Below, piece by piece: positions 35,360 to 46,609 of a stretch of DNA of 64,000 nucleotides. The notes under the pieces were generated by a model that searched no databases, was not told the DNA's origin, and was given only the letters and a program-made list of their open reading frames with translations. Position 1 is the stretch's first letter. Each line of letters starts with the position of its first letter. The translations under genes were made by a program, and so were the position numbers. Source of the stretch: Deinobacterium chartae (lineage in GTDB: Bacteria; Deinococcota; Deinococci; Deinococcales; Deinococcaceae); contig NZ_JACHHG010000004.1 of NCBI RefSeq assembly GCF_014202645.1, positions 62,001 through 126,000 on the forward strand, read 5' to 3'.

Positions 35360-35374
35360 TAAAAAGCGGACTTC

Positions 35375-35403
35375 TTGACAGCGTATTGCTCCAAATGTAA
35401 AAG
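35375..35403 (+). promoter_or_regulatory. nanE-operon promoter
   Basis: Consensus -35 TTGACA, a 17-nt spacer and TAAAAG preceded by TG (extended -10). Followed by the palindrome TGACGTCA at the expected start site, suited to repression. Confidence 0.6.
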
Positions 35404-35467
35404 TGACGTCAGAAGAAAGTCAAATCGTCACCTTCAACCCCTGCCCGGTGCAGAGAGGGGACCCACC

Positions 35468-36181
35468 TTGCCGCCCGAATCCCAGACCGCCAACAACCGT
35501 TCGCTCCAGACGCTGTGGCCCAGCCTCGAGGGACAGCTGGTCGTCTCCTGCCAGGCCGACCCGGGCAGCCCGCTGCGCGACGTCCGTCACATCGTGGCGC
35601 TGGCCCGCGCCGCCGAAGCCGGGGGAGCGCGCGGCCTGCGCCTGCAGTCTTTCGAGGACGTCCGCGCGGTGCGGGCCGTCACCGCGCTGCCGATCATCGG
35701 GCTCACCAAGACCGACCGCGACGACACGGACGTCTACATCACCCCCACCCCCGAAGAGGCGGCCGAAATCGCCCGCTTAGGCGCAGAGATCGTAGCCTTT
35801 GACGCCACCGACCGCCCGCGCCCGCACACGGTCTCCGAGCTGGTGGACGCGATCCACGCCGCCGGGGCGCTGGCGATGGCCGACATCAGCACGCTCGAGG
35901 AAGCCTCGGCGGCCCTCGAGGCCGGGGCCGACGTCCTGTCCACCACGCTCAGCGGCTACACCCCCTACAGCCCGCAGATTCCCGGACCGGACTGGGAGCT
36001 GATGCGCGCCCTGGCGGCCCGGGGCATTCCCTTCGCCGCCGAAGGACGCATCAAGAGCCCGCAGGAGGCTGCCTTGGCCCTGCAGCTCGGAGCGCACTGC
36101 GTGGTGGTCGGCAGCGCCATCACCCGCCCGGACGTCATCACCTCGTGGTACGCGCGGGCCCTGGCGGAGGCGCGGACGTGA
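35468..36181 (+). CDS. nanE: N-acylglucosamine-6-phosphate 2-epimerase
   Basis: A 237-residue TIM-barrel enzyme interconverting ManNAc-6-P and GlcNAc-6-P. Seen: LVVSCQADPGSPL, GARGLRLQSFEDVRAVR, LPIIGLTKTDR (catalytic Lys), VYITPTPEEA, IVAFDATDRPRP, MADISTLEEA and AEGRIKSPQEA. The TTG at 35468 with AGAGGGG upstream gives the usual family length; the longer frame would start inside the promoter. Overlaps the regulator gene by GTGA. Confidence 0.93.
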   Translation: MPPESQTANNRSLQTLWPSLEGQLVVSCQADPGSPLRDVRHIVALARAAEAGGARGLRLQSFEDVRAVRAVTALPIIGLTKTDRDDTDVYITPTPEEAAEIARLGAEIVAFDATDRPRPHTVSELVDAIHAAGALAMADISTLEEASAALEAGADVLSTTLSGYTPYSPQIPGPDWELMRALAARGIPFAAEGRIKSPQEAALALQLGAHCVVVGSAITRPDVITSWYARALAEART

Positions 36182-37026
36182 CCCTCGAGCGGTCGCTGCC
36201 CGCCGGGGCGCTCAGTCGGCTGCGCTCGCAGCTCGACCTGCTGACCCCGGCCCTGCAGCGCGCCGCGCGCTACGTGCAGGAAAACCCGCACGCCGTGCTG
36301 TACCAGACGGTGACCGAGCTCTCCGAGGCCTCCGGCTGCGGCGAGGCCTCGGTGATCCGCATGTGCCGCGACCTGGGCTTCAAGGGCTTTCAGGACTTCA
36401 AGCTGGCCCTCTCGGCCGACCTGGCCGCCGCCCCCAGCCCGGCAGGACCGGCGGACAGCACCGCCGACCTGGTGCGGCACGCCCTCGAGGGCGCGCGCGG
36501 CGCCCTCGAGGAAACCCGCAAGGTACTCGACCTGGCGGCGCTCGAGGACGTGGCGGACGCGGTGGCCCGCGCTCCGCAGGTCCTGATCACCGGGCAGGGC
36601 GCCAGCGGCATCACCGCGCTCGACTTCGGCTACAAGCTGCTGCGCCTGGGAAAGCCCGCCCAGGCCCATCAGGACCCGCACCTCGCCGCCATGACCGCCT
36701 CGGTGCTGCCGGCGGGCAGCGTGGTCATCGGCATCACCCGCTCGGGCTCCACGGTGGACACCGTGCACGTGCTGCGCATCGCCCGTGAGGCCGGAGCGTT
36801 CACGGTCGCGGTGACCCACCGTGCCCGCAGCCCCATCACCCAGTACGCCGACCGGGTCCTGTCCACCGCTTCTCCCGAGAGCCCGCTGACCGGCGGGGCC
36901 GTGTCGTCCAAGATCGGACAATTGCTGGTCCTCGAGGCCCTGTACCTGCTGCTCGCGCGGCACCTCGAGGCGGCCGGGGAGGCGGTCCGGCGCACCGCCG
37001 AGGCCGTGGTCGAGAAGAGCTACTGA
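36178..37026 (+). CDS. MurR/RpiR-family transcriptional regulator
   Basis: A 282-residue regulator: N-terminal HTH_6 domain (LTPALQRAARYVQENPHAV, EASGCGEASVIRMCRDLGFKGFQDFK) and C-terminal SIS sugar-phosphate-binding domain (~125-265; LITGQGASGITALDFGYKL, VVIGITRSGSTVDTV). Such regulators sense MurNAc-6-P, ManNAc-6-P or GlcNAc-6-P and usually repress nearby amino-sugar genes. GTG at 36178 overlaps nanE. Likely controls nagZ and the nanE operon through the intergenic palindromes. Confidence 0.9.
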   Translation: MTLERSLPAGALSRLRSQLDLLTPALQRAARYVQENPHAVLYQTVTELSEASGCGEASVIRMCRDLGFKGFQDFKLALSADLAAAPSPAGPADSTADLVRHALEGARGALEETRKVLDLAALEDVADAVARAPQVLITGQGASGITALDFGYKLLRLGKPAQAHQDPHLAAMTASVLPAGSVVIGITRSGSTVDTVHVLRIAREAGAFTVAVTHRARSPITQYADRVLSTASPESPLTGGAVSSKIGQLLVLEALYLLLARHLEAAGEAVRRTAEAVVEKSY

Positions 37027-37036
37027 AGGAGATGAC

Positions 37037-38266
37037 ATGAAACGAACCCTGCTTCTTGCCGCCGCCCTCTCCCTGGGAGCCGCCCAGGCGCAGAAGACCG
37101 AACTGGAATACTGGACGCTGTCGCTCAAGCCGTTCTTCACCGACCTGATCGAGGGCCAGATCAAGGCTTTCGAAAAGGCCAACCCGCAGTACAGCGTGCG
37201 CTGGACCGACGTGCCCTTCGACGCGGTGCAGCAGAAACTGCTCTCGGCCATCGCCTCGGGCCGCGCTCCGGACGTGGTGAACCTCAACGCCGAGATGGTC
37301 ACCGGCTTTTACGCACAAGGTGCCCTCGAGCCGCTGAACGCCATTGCGCCCAAGGGCGCGCTGAACACCTACCTGCCGCGGGCCAAGACCGCTTTTACCT
37401 TTGACAAGCAGCTGTACGCGGTGCCGTGGTACTGGGCGCCCAAGGTGGTCGCCTACAACAGCGAGATCTTCAAGAAAGCCGGGCTCTCGCGTCCGCCGCG
37501 CACCACCAACGAACTGCTGGCCGCCGCCAAGACCATCAAGGACAAGACCGGCAACTACGGCTTCGTACCGGACCTGCGCAACCTCGAGTTTTTATACCTG
37601 TTCCGCGAGGAAGGCCTGCCGGTGCTGTCCAAGGACGGCAAGCGCGCGGTGTTCAACTCGCCCGAGCACGTCAAGGTGATCCAGACCTACCTGGACCTGT
37701 ACAAGAAGGGCTACATCCCCGAGGAGGCCATCTCCAAGGGTTACGTGGCCGCGACCGAACTGTACGGCTCGGGCAAGCTGGGCATGCTGATCACCGGGCC
37801 GCAGTTCCTGATCCGCGTGGAAAACGACAACAAGGCCGCCTACGACCTGACCCGCGTGACCTCTTACCCGCTGGGGGCCGGCAAGGTTGCGCACACCCCG
37901 CTGATGGCGCTGGCAGTTCCCAAAGCCTCGAAGAACAAGGAAGCCGCCGCGAAGCTGGCGACCTTCATGACCGACGACACCCGCCAGCTCGAGTTCGCCA
38001 AGGCCACCAGCACTTTTCCGTCCACGTCCGGAGCGGCCAAGGACCGCTACTTCACCGAGGGCGGCAAGGGAGCCATCAACGAGTCGCGGCTGATGATGAG
38101 CCGCAACATCGGCTCGGCCGAGGACCTCAACGTGACCGTCCCCGAGGCCTCGAGGCTGCACAAGGCCTTCAAGGACGGTATCGAGTCCATCTTCTTCAAC
38201 AACCGCGACATCAAGGCCACGCTCGACGACGTCGTGCGTACCTGGAACGCCGCACTCGCCCAGTAA
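37037..38266 (+). CDS. ABC sugar-binding protein 1 (CUT1 type)
   Basis: A 409-residue exported solute-binding protein of cluster B. Signal peptide MKRTLLLAAALSLGAAQAQ; mature part with SGRAPDVVNLNAEMV, YAVPWYWAPKVVAYN and KLGMLITGPQFL, as in family-1 extracellular binding proteins for oligosaccharides. AAGGAGAT lies 6 nt before the ATG. It has a close paralogue directly downstream. Ligand likely an amino-sugar-containing glycoside given the operon. Confidence 0.92.
   Translation: MKRTLLLAAALSLGAAQAQKTELEYWTLSLKPFFTDLIEGQIKAFEKANPQYSVRWTDVPFDAVQQKLLSAIASGRAPDVVNLNAEMVTGFYAQGALEPLNAIAPKGALNTYLPRAKTAFTFDKQLYAVPWYWAPKVVAYNSEIFKKAGLSRPPRTTNELLAAAKTIKDKTGNYGFVPDLRNLEFLYLFREEGLPVLSKDGKRAVFNSPEHVKVIQTYLDLYKKGYIPEEAISKGYVAATELYGSGKLGMLITGPQFLIRVENDNKAAYDLTRVTSYPLGAGKVAHTPLMALAVPKASKNKEAAAKLATFMTDDTRQLEFAKATSTFPSTSGAAKDRYFTEGGKGAINESRLMMSRNIGSAEDLNVTVPEASRLHKAFKDGIESIFFNNRDIKATLDDVVRTWNAALAQ
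37625..37671 (+). repeat. 47-bp identical segment, copy 1
   Basis: A 47-bp run in binding-protein gene 1, beginning CTGTCCAAGG and ending GAGCACGT, is identical to 38883-38929 in gene 2. Encodes LSKDGKRAVFNSPEHV. Confidence 0.85.
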
Positions 38267-38297
38267 ACCCGGCCTGTTCATTTTGAGGAGGAACCTT

Positions 38298-39527
38298 ATG
38301 AAAAAAGCCCTGGCCATCCTCGGACTGCTCAGCCTCTCTGCCGCCTCGGCGCAGAAGGTGCAGCAAGAATTCTGGACCATCGCGCTCTCGCCGTTTTTCG
38401 ACGATGAGATGAAGCGTCTGGTGGCCGAGTACGAGAAGCAAAACCCCAACGTCGAACTGAAGTGGGTGGACGTGCCCTACGACGCCATCGAGCAGAAACT
38501 GCTCGCCGCCGTGGCCGCCGGACGCCCGCCCACCGTGGTGAACCTCAACTCGGACATCACGGTCAAGCTGCAGACCCAAGGAGCCCTGCAAGACTTCTCG
38601 GGCCTGGACAAGAAGGTGCTCGACAGCTACTTCAAAAACGCGCTCGACACCTTCACCTTCGACAACAAGGTGTACGGCCTGCCCTGGTACTGGGCACCCA
38701 AGGTCGTGATGTACAACACCGAGATCTTCAAGAAAGCCGGGATCTCGGCCCCGCCCAAGACCGTGCAGGGCATGATCGACGCCGCCAGGACCATCAAGGA
38801 CAAGACCGGCAACTACGGTTTCGTGCCCAACATCAACGGTCAGAACATCCTGTACCTGTTCCAGGAGGCCGGATTGCCGATCCTGTCCAAGGACGGCAAG
38901 CGCGCGGTGTTCAACTCGCCCGAGCACGTGCGGCTGCTGCAGACCTACGTGGACCTGCAGAAGAAGAACTACGTGCCCGACGAGACCATGCGCCGCGGCT
39001 TCACGCTGGCCACCGAGCTCTACAGCGCGGGCAAGCTGGGCATGCTGGTCACGGGTCCGCAGTTCCTGCTGCGCGTCGAGAAGGAAAACCCCAAGGTCTA
39101 CGCCCAGACCCAGGTCGCCGCGTACCCCATCGATCTGGGCGGCAACGTCATCCACACCCCGCTGATGAGCTTTGCGATTCCCAAGGGGGTCAAGGACAAG
39201 GCCGCCGCCATGAAGCTGGCCGCCTTCCTCACCAACGACGCCAACCAGCTGGCGTTCTCCAAGGCCACCAAGACCACCTTCCCGTCCACCAAGGCCGCTT
39301 CGAAGGACGCCTACTTCCGCAGGGTCAGCGACGCCCCGGTGGATCAGGCCCGCCTGATCTCCTCCAAGGAGCTTGCCAAGGCCCGCGACCTCACCGTGTC
39401 GGTCCCCAACGCCTCGAGGCTCTTTAAGGCGGTCAAGGACAACACCGAAGCGGCCATGCTGGGGACCAAGTCGGTCAAGGCCGCTCTGGACGAGACCGTG
39501 AAGGTCTGGAACGACAGCTTAAAGTAA
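38298..39527 (+). CDS. ABC sugar-binding protein 2 (CUT1 type)
   Basis: A 409-residue paralogue of the preceding gene, of equal length and roughly half identical by eye, with long identical stretches such as FNSPEHV and TIKDKTGNYGFVP. Signal peptide MKKALAILGLLSLSAASAQ. The ATG at 38298 is chosen over an in-frame TTG five codons upstream because that TTG lies in the GAGGAGG ribosome site. A hairpin with a T-run follows, which would raise its expression over the permeases. Confidence 0.92.
   Translation: MKKALAILGLLSLSAASAQKVQQEFWTIALSPFFDDEMKRLVAEYEKQNPNVELKWVDVPYDAIEQKLLAAVAAGRPPTVVNLNSDITVKLQTQGALQDFSGLDKKVLDSYFKNALDTFTFDNKVYGLPWYWAPKVVMYNTEIFKKAGISAPPKTVQGMIDAARTIKDKTGNYGFVPNINGQNILYLFQEAGLPILSKDGKRAVFNSPEHVRLLQTYVDLQKKNYVPDETMRRGFTLATELYSAGKLGMLVTGPQFLLRVEKENPKVYAQTQVAAYPIDLGGNVIHTPLMSFAIPKGVKDKAAAMKLAAFLTNDANQLAFSKATKTTFPSTKAASKDAYFRRVSDAPVDQARLISSKELAKARDLTVSVPNASRLFKAVKDNTEAAMLGTKSVKAALDETVKVWNDSLK
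38883..38929 (+). repeat. 47-bp identical segment, copy 2
   Basis: Second copy of the 47-bp run, in binding-protein gene 2. See 37625-37671. Confidence 0.85.
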
Positions 39528-39538
39528 ACCTTTTGGGC

Positions 39539-39565
39539 GGGGGCCTGCTGCCCCCGTCCCTTTTT
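39539..39565 (+). terminator. Attenuating terminator between binding protein and permease
   Basis: GGGGGC-CTGCT-GCCCCC followed 5 nt later by five T. Intra-operon terminators after binding-protein genes commonly give excess binding protein. Confidence 0.7.
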
Positions 39566-39599
39566 GTTCCGGCGCCGCGTCCGGCGTCCGGGAGGGGAG

Positions 39600-41404
<1,805 letters not shown>

Positions 41405-41412
41405 TTTCCGGA

Positions 41413-41443
41413 GGTGCCGCGGCGCGTTTTGCGCCGCGGCACC
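41413..41443. terminator. Perfect hairpin after permease genes
   Basis: 13-bp stem GGTGCCGCGGCGC / GCGCCGCGGCACC with loop GTTTT, 8 nt after the permease 2 stop. No T-run; it may reduce rather than stop read-through into the next genes. Confidence 0.6.
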
Positions 41444-41478
41444 CCGGAACCGCCCAACCGCTCTGAAATAATCAAGGC

Positions 41479-41958
41479 ATGTCCGACTCCGACTACACCC
41501 TCGAGCAGCGCCCCTACCTGCTGTGGTTCCTGCCGCTGGTTCCGGCCATCGTGCTGTGGGCCGCCTACGAGAATCTGGCCCCCTGGCCGCTGCTGATCGT
41601 ATTTGCTGCCGCCCTCGCCTACACCCTGTGGCTGGCTGCCCAGGCCCCCTTGGAACGGATCGTGCTCGATCCCGAGTCGGGCAGCCTGACCTTGGAAAAG
41701 CGCACCCTGTTCACCCGTCAGGTTCGCCAGTTCAGCCTGCTCGAGGCCGAATCCGCCCGGCTGCAGGCGCGCGAGAGCCCCGAGGGGCCCGACGTACACC
41801 GGGCGGTGCTGGTGCTCTACAGCGGCGCGATCGTGCCACTGTACGAGGAATTCGGACCGCTTGGCCGCAACCAGCGCGAACTGGTGACGCGCATCAACCA
41901 CTACCTCAGCGCCGTGCAGCGCCCTGGAGGATCTCTTGATCGGCTCGACCTCAACTAG
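41479..41958 (+). CDS. Two-helix membrane protein of unknown function
   Basis: A 159-residue protein with two adjacent hydrophobic helices near the N-terminus (LLWFLPLVPAIVLWAAY and LLIVFAAALAYTLWLAA) and a ~100-residue soluble C-terminal domain that starts ERIVLDPESGSLTLEKRTLF, resembling a small beta-rich PH-like domain. Lies between transporter and oxidoreductase genes in the same orientation. No family assigned; operon membership only by position. Confidence 0.6.
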   Translation: MSDSDYTLEQRPYLLWFLPLVPAIVLWAAYENLAPWPLLIVFAAALAYTLWLAAQAPLERIVLDPESGSLTLEKRTLFTRQVRQFSLLEAESARLQARESPEGPDVHRAVLVLYSGAIVPLYEEFGPLGRNQRELVTRINHYLSAVQRPGGSLDRLDLN

Positions 41959-42012
41959 ACGCTTTGCTTTTTCGAGCTTCCCGGCCCCCCGTACCCGCAG
42001 CGAGGCTGCGCG

Positions 42013-43394
<1,382 letters not shown>

Positions 43395-43398
<4 letters not shown>

Positions 43399-44162
43399 CC
43401 CAGCCCGCACAGGCGGCGCCGGTGACCCGCCGTCAGGGTGGGGTTGCCTACCGCCTCGAGCGGCGCGTGCTGGCCGGAGTGCCCTGCCTGCTCGAACTGC
43501 CGCAGGAGTCTGCGCCGCGCGCACTGGCGTTGGTGTACCACGGAGTCACCGCCGCCAAGGAGGGCAACGCGGGGGTTTTTACCCCGCTGCTTGACCACGG
43601 GATCGCCACGGTGATGCCCGACTCGGCCGGGCACGGCGAGCGGCGCGAGCGCGGCCTCAGCAGCGAGGCTCTGGGATACCGCAACTTCTTGCGCACCTGT
43701 GCGGCCTTCACCGCCCTCGAGGCGCCGCGCGTCATCGACGCGCTGCAACAGGACTTTCCCGGGGTGGCCCTCGGGGTGATCGGCATCTCGATGGGCGGAT
43801 ACACCGCCCACTACCTGGCCCTGCGCGAGAAACGCGTGCGGGCGGCGGTGGTGATCTCCAGCGGCGGACTGTGGCAGGAGCCCGAGGTGACGCTGCCCTT
43901 CGCGCGGGCCTTTATCGAGGAGCACCGGCCCGTGGATCACGCCGCCGCCGCTCCGCCGACCGCTCTCGCCCTGCTGCACGGCGAGGCCGACCCGGTTTTC
44001 CCCATGACCGACCTCGAGGCGACCGCCGAGGCTTACCGTGGGGCCTACCATCAAGCCGGGCTGCCCCAGCACCTGCTGGTCCGCAGCTACCCGGACGTGG
44101 CCCATTACACCGCGACCGGGATGCGCGACGACGCCGTCGCCTTCTTGGCCCATCACCTCTGA
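43395..44162 (+). CDS. Alpha/beta hydrolase (dienelactone/S9-like)
   Basis: A 255-residue hydrolase. Oxyanion region LALVYHGVTAAKEGN, nucleophile elbow GISMGGYTAHYLAL, acid in LHGEADPVFP and His in PDVAHYTATG make a full triad. GTG at 43395 overlaps the FAD enzyme stop. It may deacylate or open a lactone made by the neighbouring oxidoreductase; that link is inference. Confidence 0.85.
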
Positions 44163-44185
44163 AGCGCTTCCTGAGCGAGGTACCT

Positions 44186-45679
44186 GTGCGACTTCTGCTG
44201 ATTCCTCCTGATACCCGTCCCCCGACCCTCGAGCATCCAGTTCAGCTGGCCCGCGCGCTGGGCCTCGAGACCCTGACGCCGCCGCCTGCGGCCCTGCCCG
44301 ACCTGAACGTGCCCGGAGACTTCGGGGCAATGCAAGACTGGCTGCGCGCGCACGCCCCCGAAGGCGACGTGCTGATCGTGTGCCTCGAGACGCTGTGCCT
44401 GGGCGGCATGATTCCGGCGCGGCGGGTGACCACCCCGCTCGAGGAGGCGCTGCGGCGGCTGCAGCTGCTCGAGGAGATCAAGCGCGCCCACCCGGGTCTG
44501 CGAATCTACGCTTACGGGGTGATCGTGCGGGTGGCTCACGACAACGATCCGCTCGAGGAAAAGGAGTACTACGGCCAGTGGGGCCGCGAGCTGCGCGCGT
44601 ACAGCACCGCCTTTGACCGTTTCGAGCGCCACCGCCTCGAGGAGGACCGTGCGCTTCTGGAAGCGGCGCGCGCCGCGTTGCCGCCCGAGATCCTGACCGA
44701 CTGGGTCTCGACCCGTGAGCGCAACCGCGCCCTGCACCTGCGCGCCCTTGACCTGCTCGCCGAGGGGGTGCTCGAGCACCTGTGCCTGACCCTCGACGAC
44801 ACCACCCCCTACGGTCTGGCCGCGTTCGACCGCCGCCTGCTCGAGGCGCGCACCGACGAACGGGGTCTGTGGCGCCGGGTGGACATCTACCCGGGGGCCG
44901 ACGAGGTGCCGGTCACGCTGCTGGCCCGCGCCCTGTCCGAGCGCACGCAGAACGTGTACGTGCGCTACTCGTCGCTGCTGGGAGACCACGCCGAGATGAT
45001 CTACGAAGACCGGCCGCTGGGCGAGCTGATCAAGGCGCACCTGCGCGCGGCGGGATGCCGCCGCGTGGACCGCCTCGAGCAGGCTGACTTCGTGCTGGCC
45101 GTGAACGTTCCTGCCACCCGGCAGTCCAACGTCCGGCCCGACTTCGTCACGGTGGACACCGCCGGACGGCACCTGCCCGAGTTCGTGGATTTCCTCGAGG
45201 GCGCGCTGTCCGAACCTACCCCGGTCACGCTCGCCGACGTGGCCTATCCCAACGGCGCTGACCCACGCCTGTGGCAGCTGATGCAGGACCTGCCGCTGGC
45301 GCGGCTCGCGGGCTATTCGGCGTGGAATACCGCCGGAAACACGCTGGGAAGTGCGATCGCCTTCGGAGCGCTCGCCGGCAGGCCGCGCCTGCGCGAACGG
45401 CACCTCGAGGCGCTGCTCGCGCGCATGATCGACGACGCGCTGTACCAGGGCGAATTGCGCGCCCGGGTGCGTGAGCGGCTCGACAACCCCAGCCCCTATG
45501 ATCTGGGGCCGCAGCGCGCCCGCGCCGAGGAACTGGTCGCCGAGCTGGTGGAGCCGCGCGCCCGCGCGCTGTGGGAGCGCCACTTCGCCCAGGAGGGTTT
45601 CCGGCTGAGGCTGGGCCGCCCGCACCTGGCGTGGCCCCGGCTGTTTACCGGCGTCTTTCCGCTGGAGGTCGAGGCATGA
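44186..45679 (+). CDS. DUF4127 family protein
   Basis: A 497-residue protein whose start VRLLLIPPDTRPPTLEHPVQ matches the DUF4127 hallmark (family form: LIPLDDRPVN). Other conserved parts: LIVCLETLCLGGMIPARR, YGVIVRVAHDNDP, LTLDDTTPYGLAAFDRR and SAWNTAGNTLGSAIAFGAL. Cytosolic by sequence. No experimentally fixed function is known to me. GTG at 44186 follows GAGCGAGG and gives family-like N-terminus; the frame extends upstream only through the previous gene. ATGA overlap with the ROK kinase gene. Confidence 0.88.
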   Translation: MRLLLIPPDTRPPTLEHPVQLARALGLETLTPPPAALPDLNVPGDFGAMQDWLRAHAPEGDVLIVCLETLCLGGMIPARRVTTPLEEALRRLQLLEEIKRAHPGLRIYAYGVIVRVAHDNDPLEEKEYYGQWGRELRAYSTAFDRFERHRLEEDRALLEAARAALPPEILTDWVSTRERNRALHLRALDLLAEGVLEHLCLTLDDTTPYGLAAFDRRLLEARTDERGLWRRVDIYPGADEVPVTLLARALSERTQNVYVRYSSLLGDHAEMIYEDRPLGELIKAHLRAAGCRRVDRLEQADFVLAVNVPATRQSNVRPDFVTVDTAGRHLPEFVDFLEGALSEPTPVTLADVAYPNGADPRLWQLMQDLPLARLAGYSAWNTAGNTLGSAIAFGALAGRPRLRERHLEALLARMIDDALYQGELRARVRERLDNPSPYDLGPQRARAEELVAELVEPRARALWERHFAQEGFRLRLGRPHLAWPRLFTGVFPLEVEA

Positions 45680-46557
45680 AGCTGCTGGCCCTCGATATCG
45701 GGGCGACCTCGACCCGGGCGGCCCTGCTCGAGGGGGGCGCGCTGGTGTGGCGCGCGCAGGCTCCCACGCCGCGTGGGCCGCAGGCGGTGGTCGAGCTCGC
45801 CGGGGAACTGCTGGGGGCCGCGCCCGCTGCGGGTTCGGCGCTGGGCGTCGCCATGACCGGCCGGGTGCGCGCGGGCCGGGTGACGGCCATGAACACCGAG
45901 ACCCTGCCGGGCTGGCAGGATTTCGATCTGGCCTCGGCCCTGCACGCGCATACCGGCCTGCCGACCGCCGTGGTGAACGACGCCCGCGCGGCCGCCTGGG
46001 GCGAGTACGCCAGCGGGGCGGGCCAGGGAACGTCCGAGTTCGCCTTTGTCACGGTCAGCACCGGGGTGGGGGCGGGTTTCGTGCTGGGCGGGCGGCTGCA
46101 CCTGGCCGCCAACGGGTTGGACGCCGAGGTCGGCTTTGCGCTGGCACCGCCGCTGCTGCGCCGCCTCTACCGCCTGCCGCAGCTGGGCGAGCTGTCCGAC
46201 CTCGAGCGCGAAGCGTCGGGTACGGCCCTGGGCGGTCCGCTCGCCCGGGCGCTGTGCGACCGGGCCGAAGCGGGCGAGGCGGCGGCCGAGGCGATCTACG
46301 GCCGGTCGGCCGCGCTGGTGGCCGCACGCCTGGCCGACTTTGCGGTGATGCTGGGCATCGAGCGCGTGGCGCTGGGCGGGTCGGTGGGCCTGCGGCCCGG
46401 TTACCTCGAGCGGGTGCGCGCGGCCCTCGCGGCCCTGCCCGAGATGTACCGCCTCGAGGTGGTCCACGCCGAACTGGGAGCGGACGCCGGGCTGGTGGGG
46501 GCCGGGCTGTGGGCGCAGCAGCACTTGGGTGAGAAGCTTTCCCATGCAGCCTCATGA
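45676..46557 (+). CDS. ROK-family sugar kinase lacking the zinc motif
   Basis: A 293-residue kinase-fold protein. Phosphate-1 loop LALDIGATSTRAALLEGG, catalytic Asp in VVNDARAAAWGEY, and VTVSTGVGAGFVLGG (phosphate 2). The canonical ROK zinc site (GHxxxxxxGxxCxCGxxGCxE) is absent: the equivalent region reads GLDAEVGFALAPPLLRRLYR with Phe at the His position and no cysteine. With NanE it would most simply be a ManNAc kinase. ATG at 45676 overlaps the DUF4127 stop. Confidence 0.85.
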   Translation: MKLLALDIGATSTRAALLEGGALVWRAQAPTPRGPQAVVELAGELLGAAPAAGSALGVAMTGRVRAGRVTAMNTETLPGWQDFDLASALHAHTGLPTAVVNDARAAAWGEYASGAGQGTSEFAFVTVSTGVGAGFVLGGRLHLAANGLDAEVGFALAPPLLRRLYRLPQLGELSDLEREASGTALGGPLARALCDRAEAGEAAAEAIYGRSAALVAARLADFAVMLGIERVALGGSVGLRPGYLERVRAALAALPEMYRLEVVHAELGADAGLVGAGLWAQQHLGEKLSHAAS

Positions 46558-46609
46558 GCGGGTGCTAAGGTAACGCCACACACATCTTCTCAGAAGGACG
46601 GACTACCTC

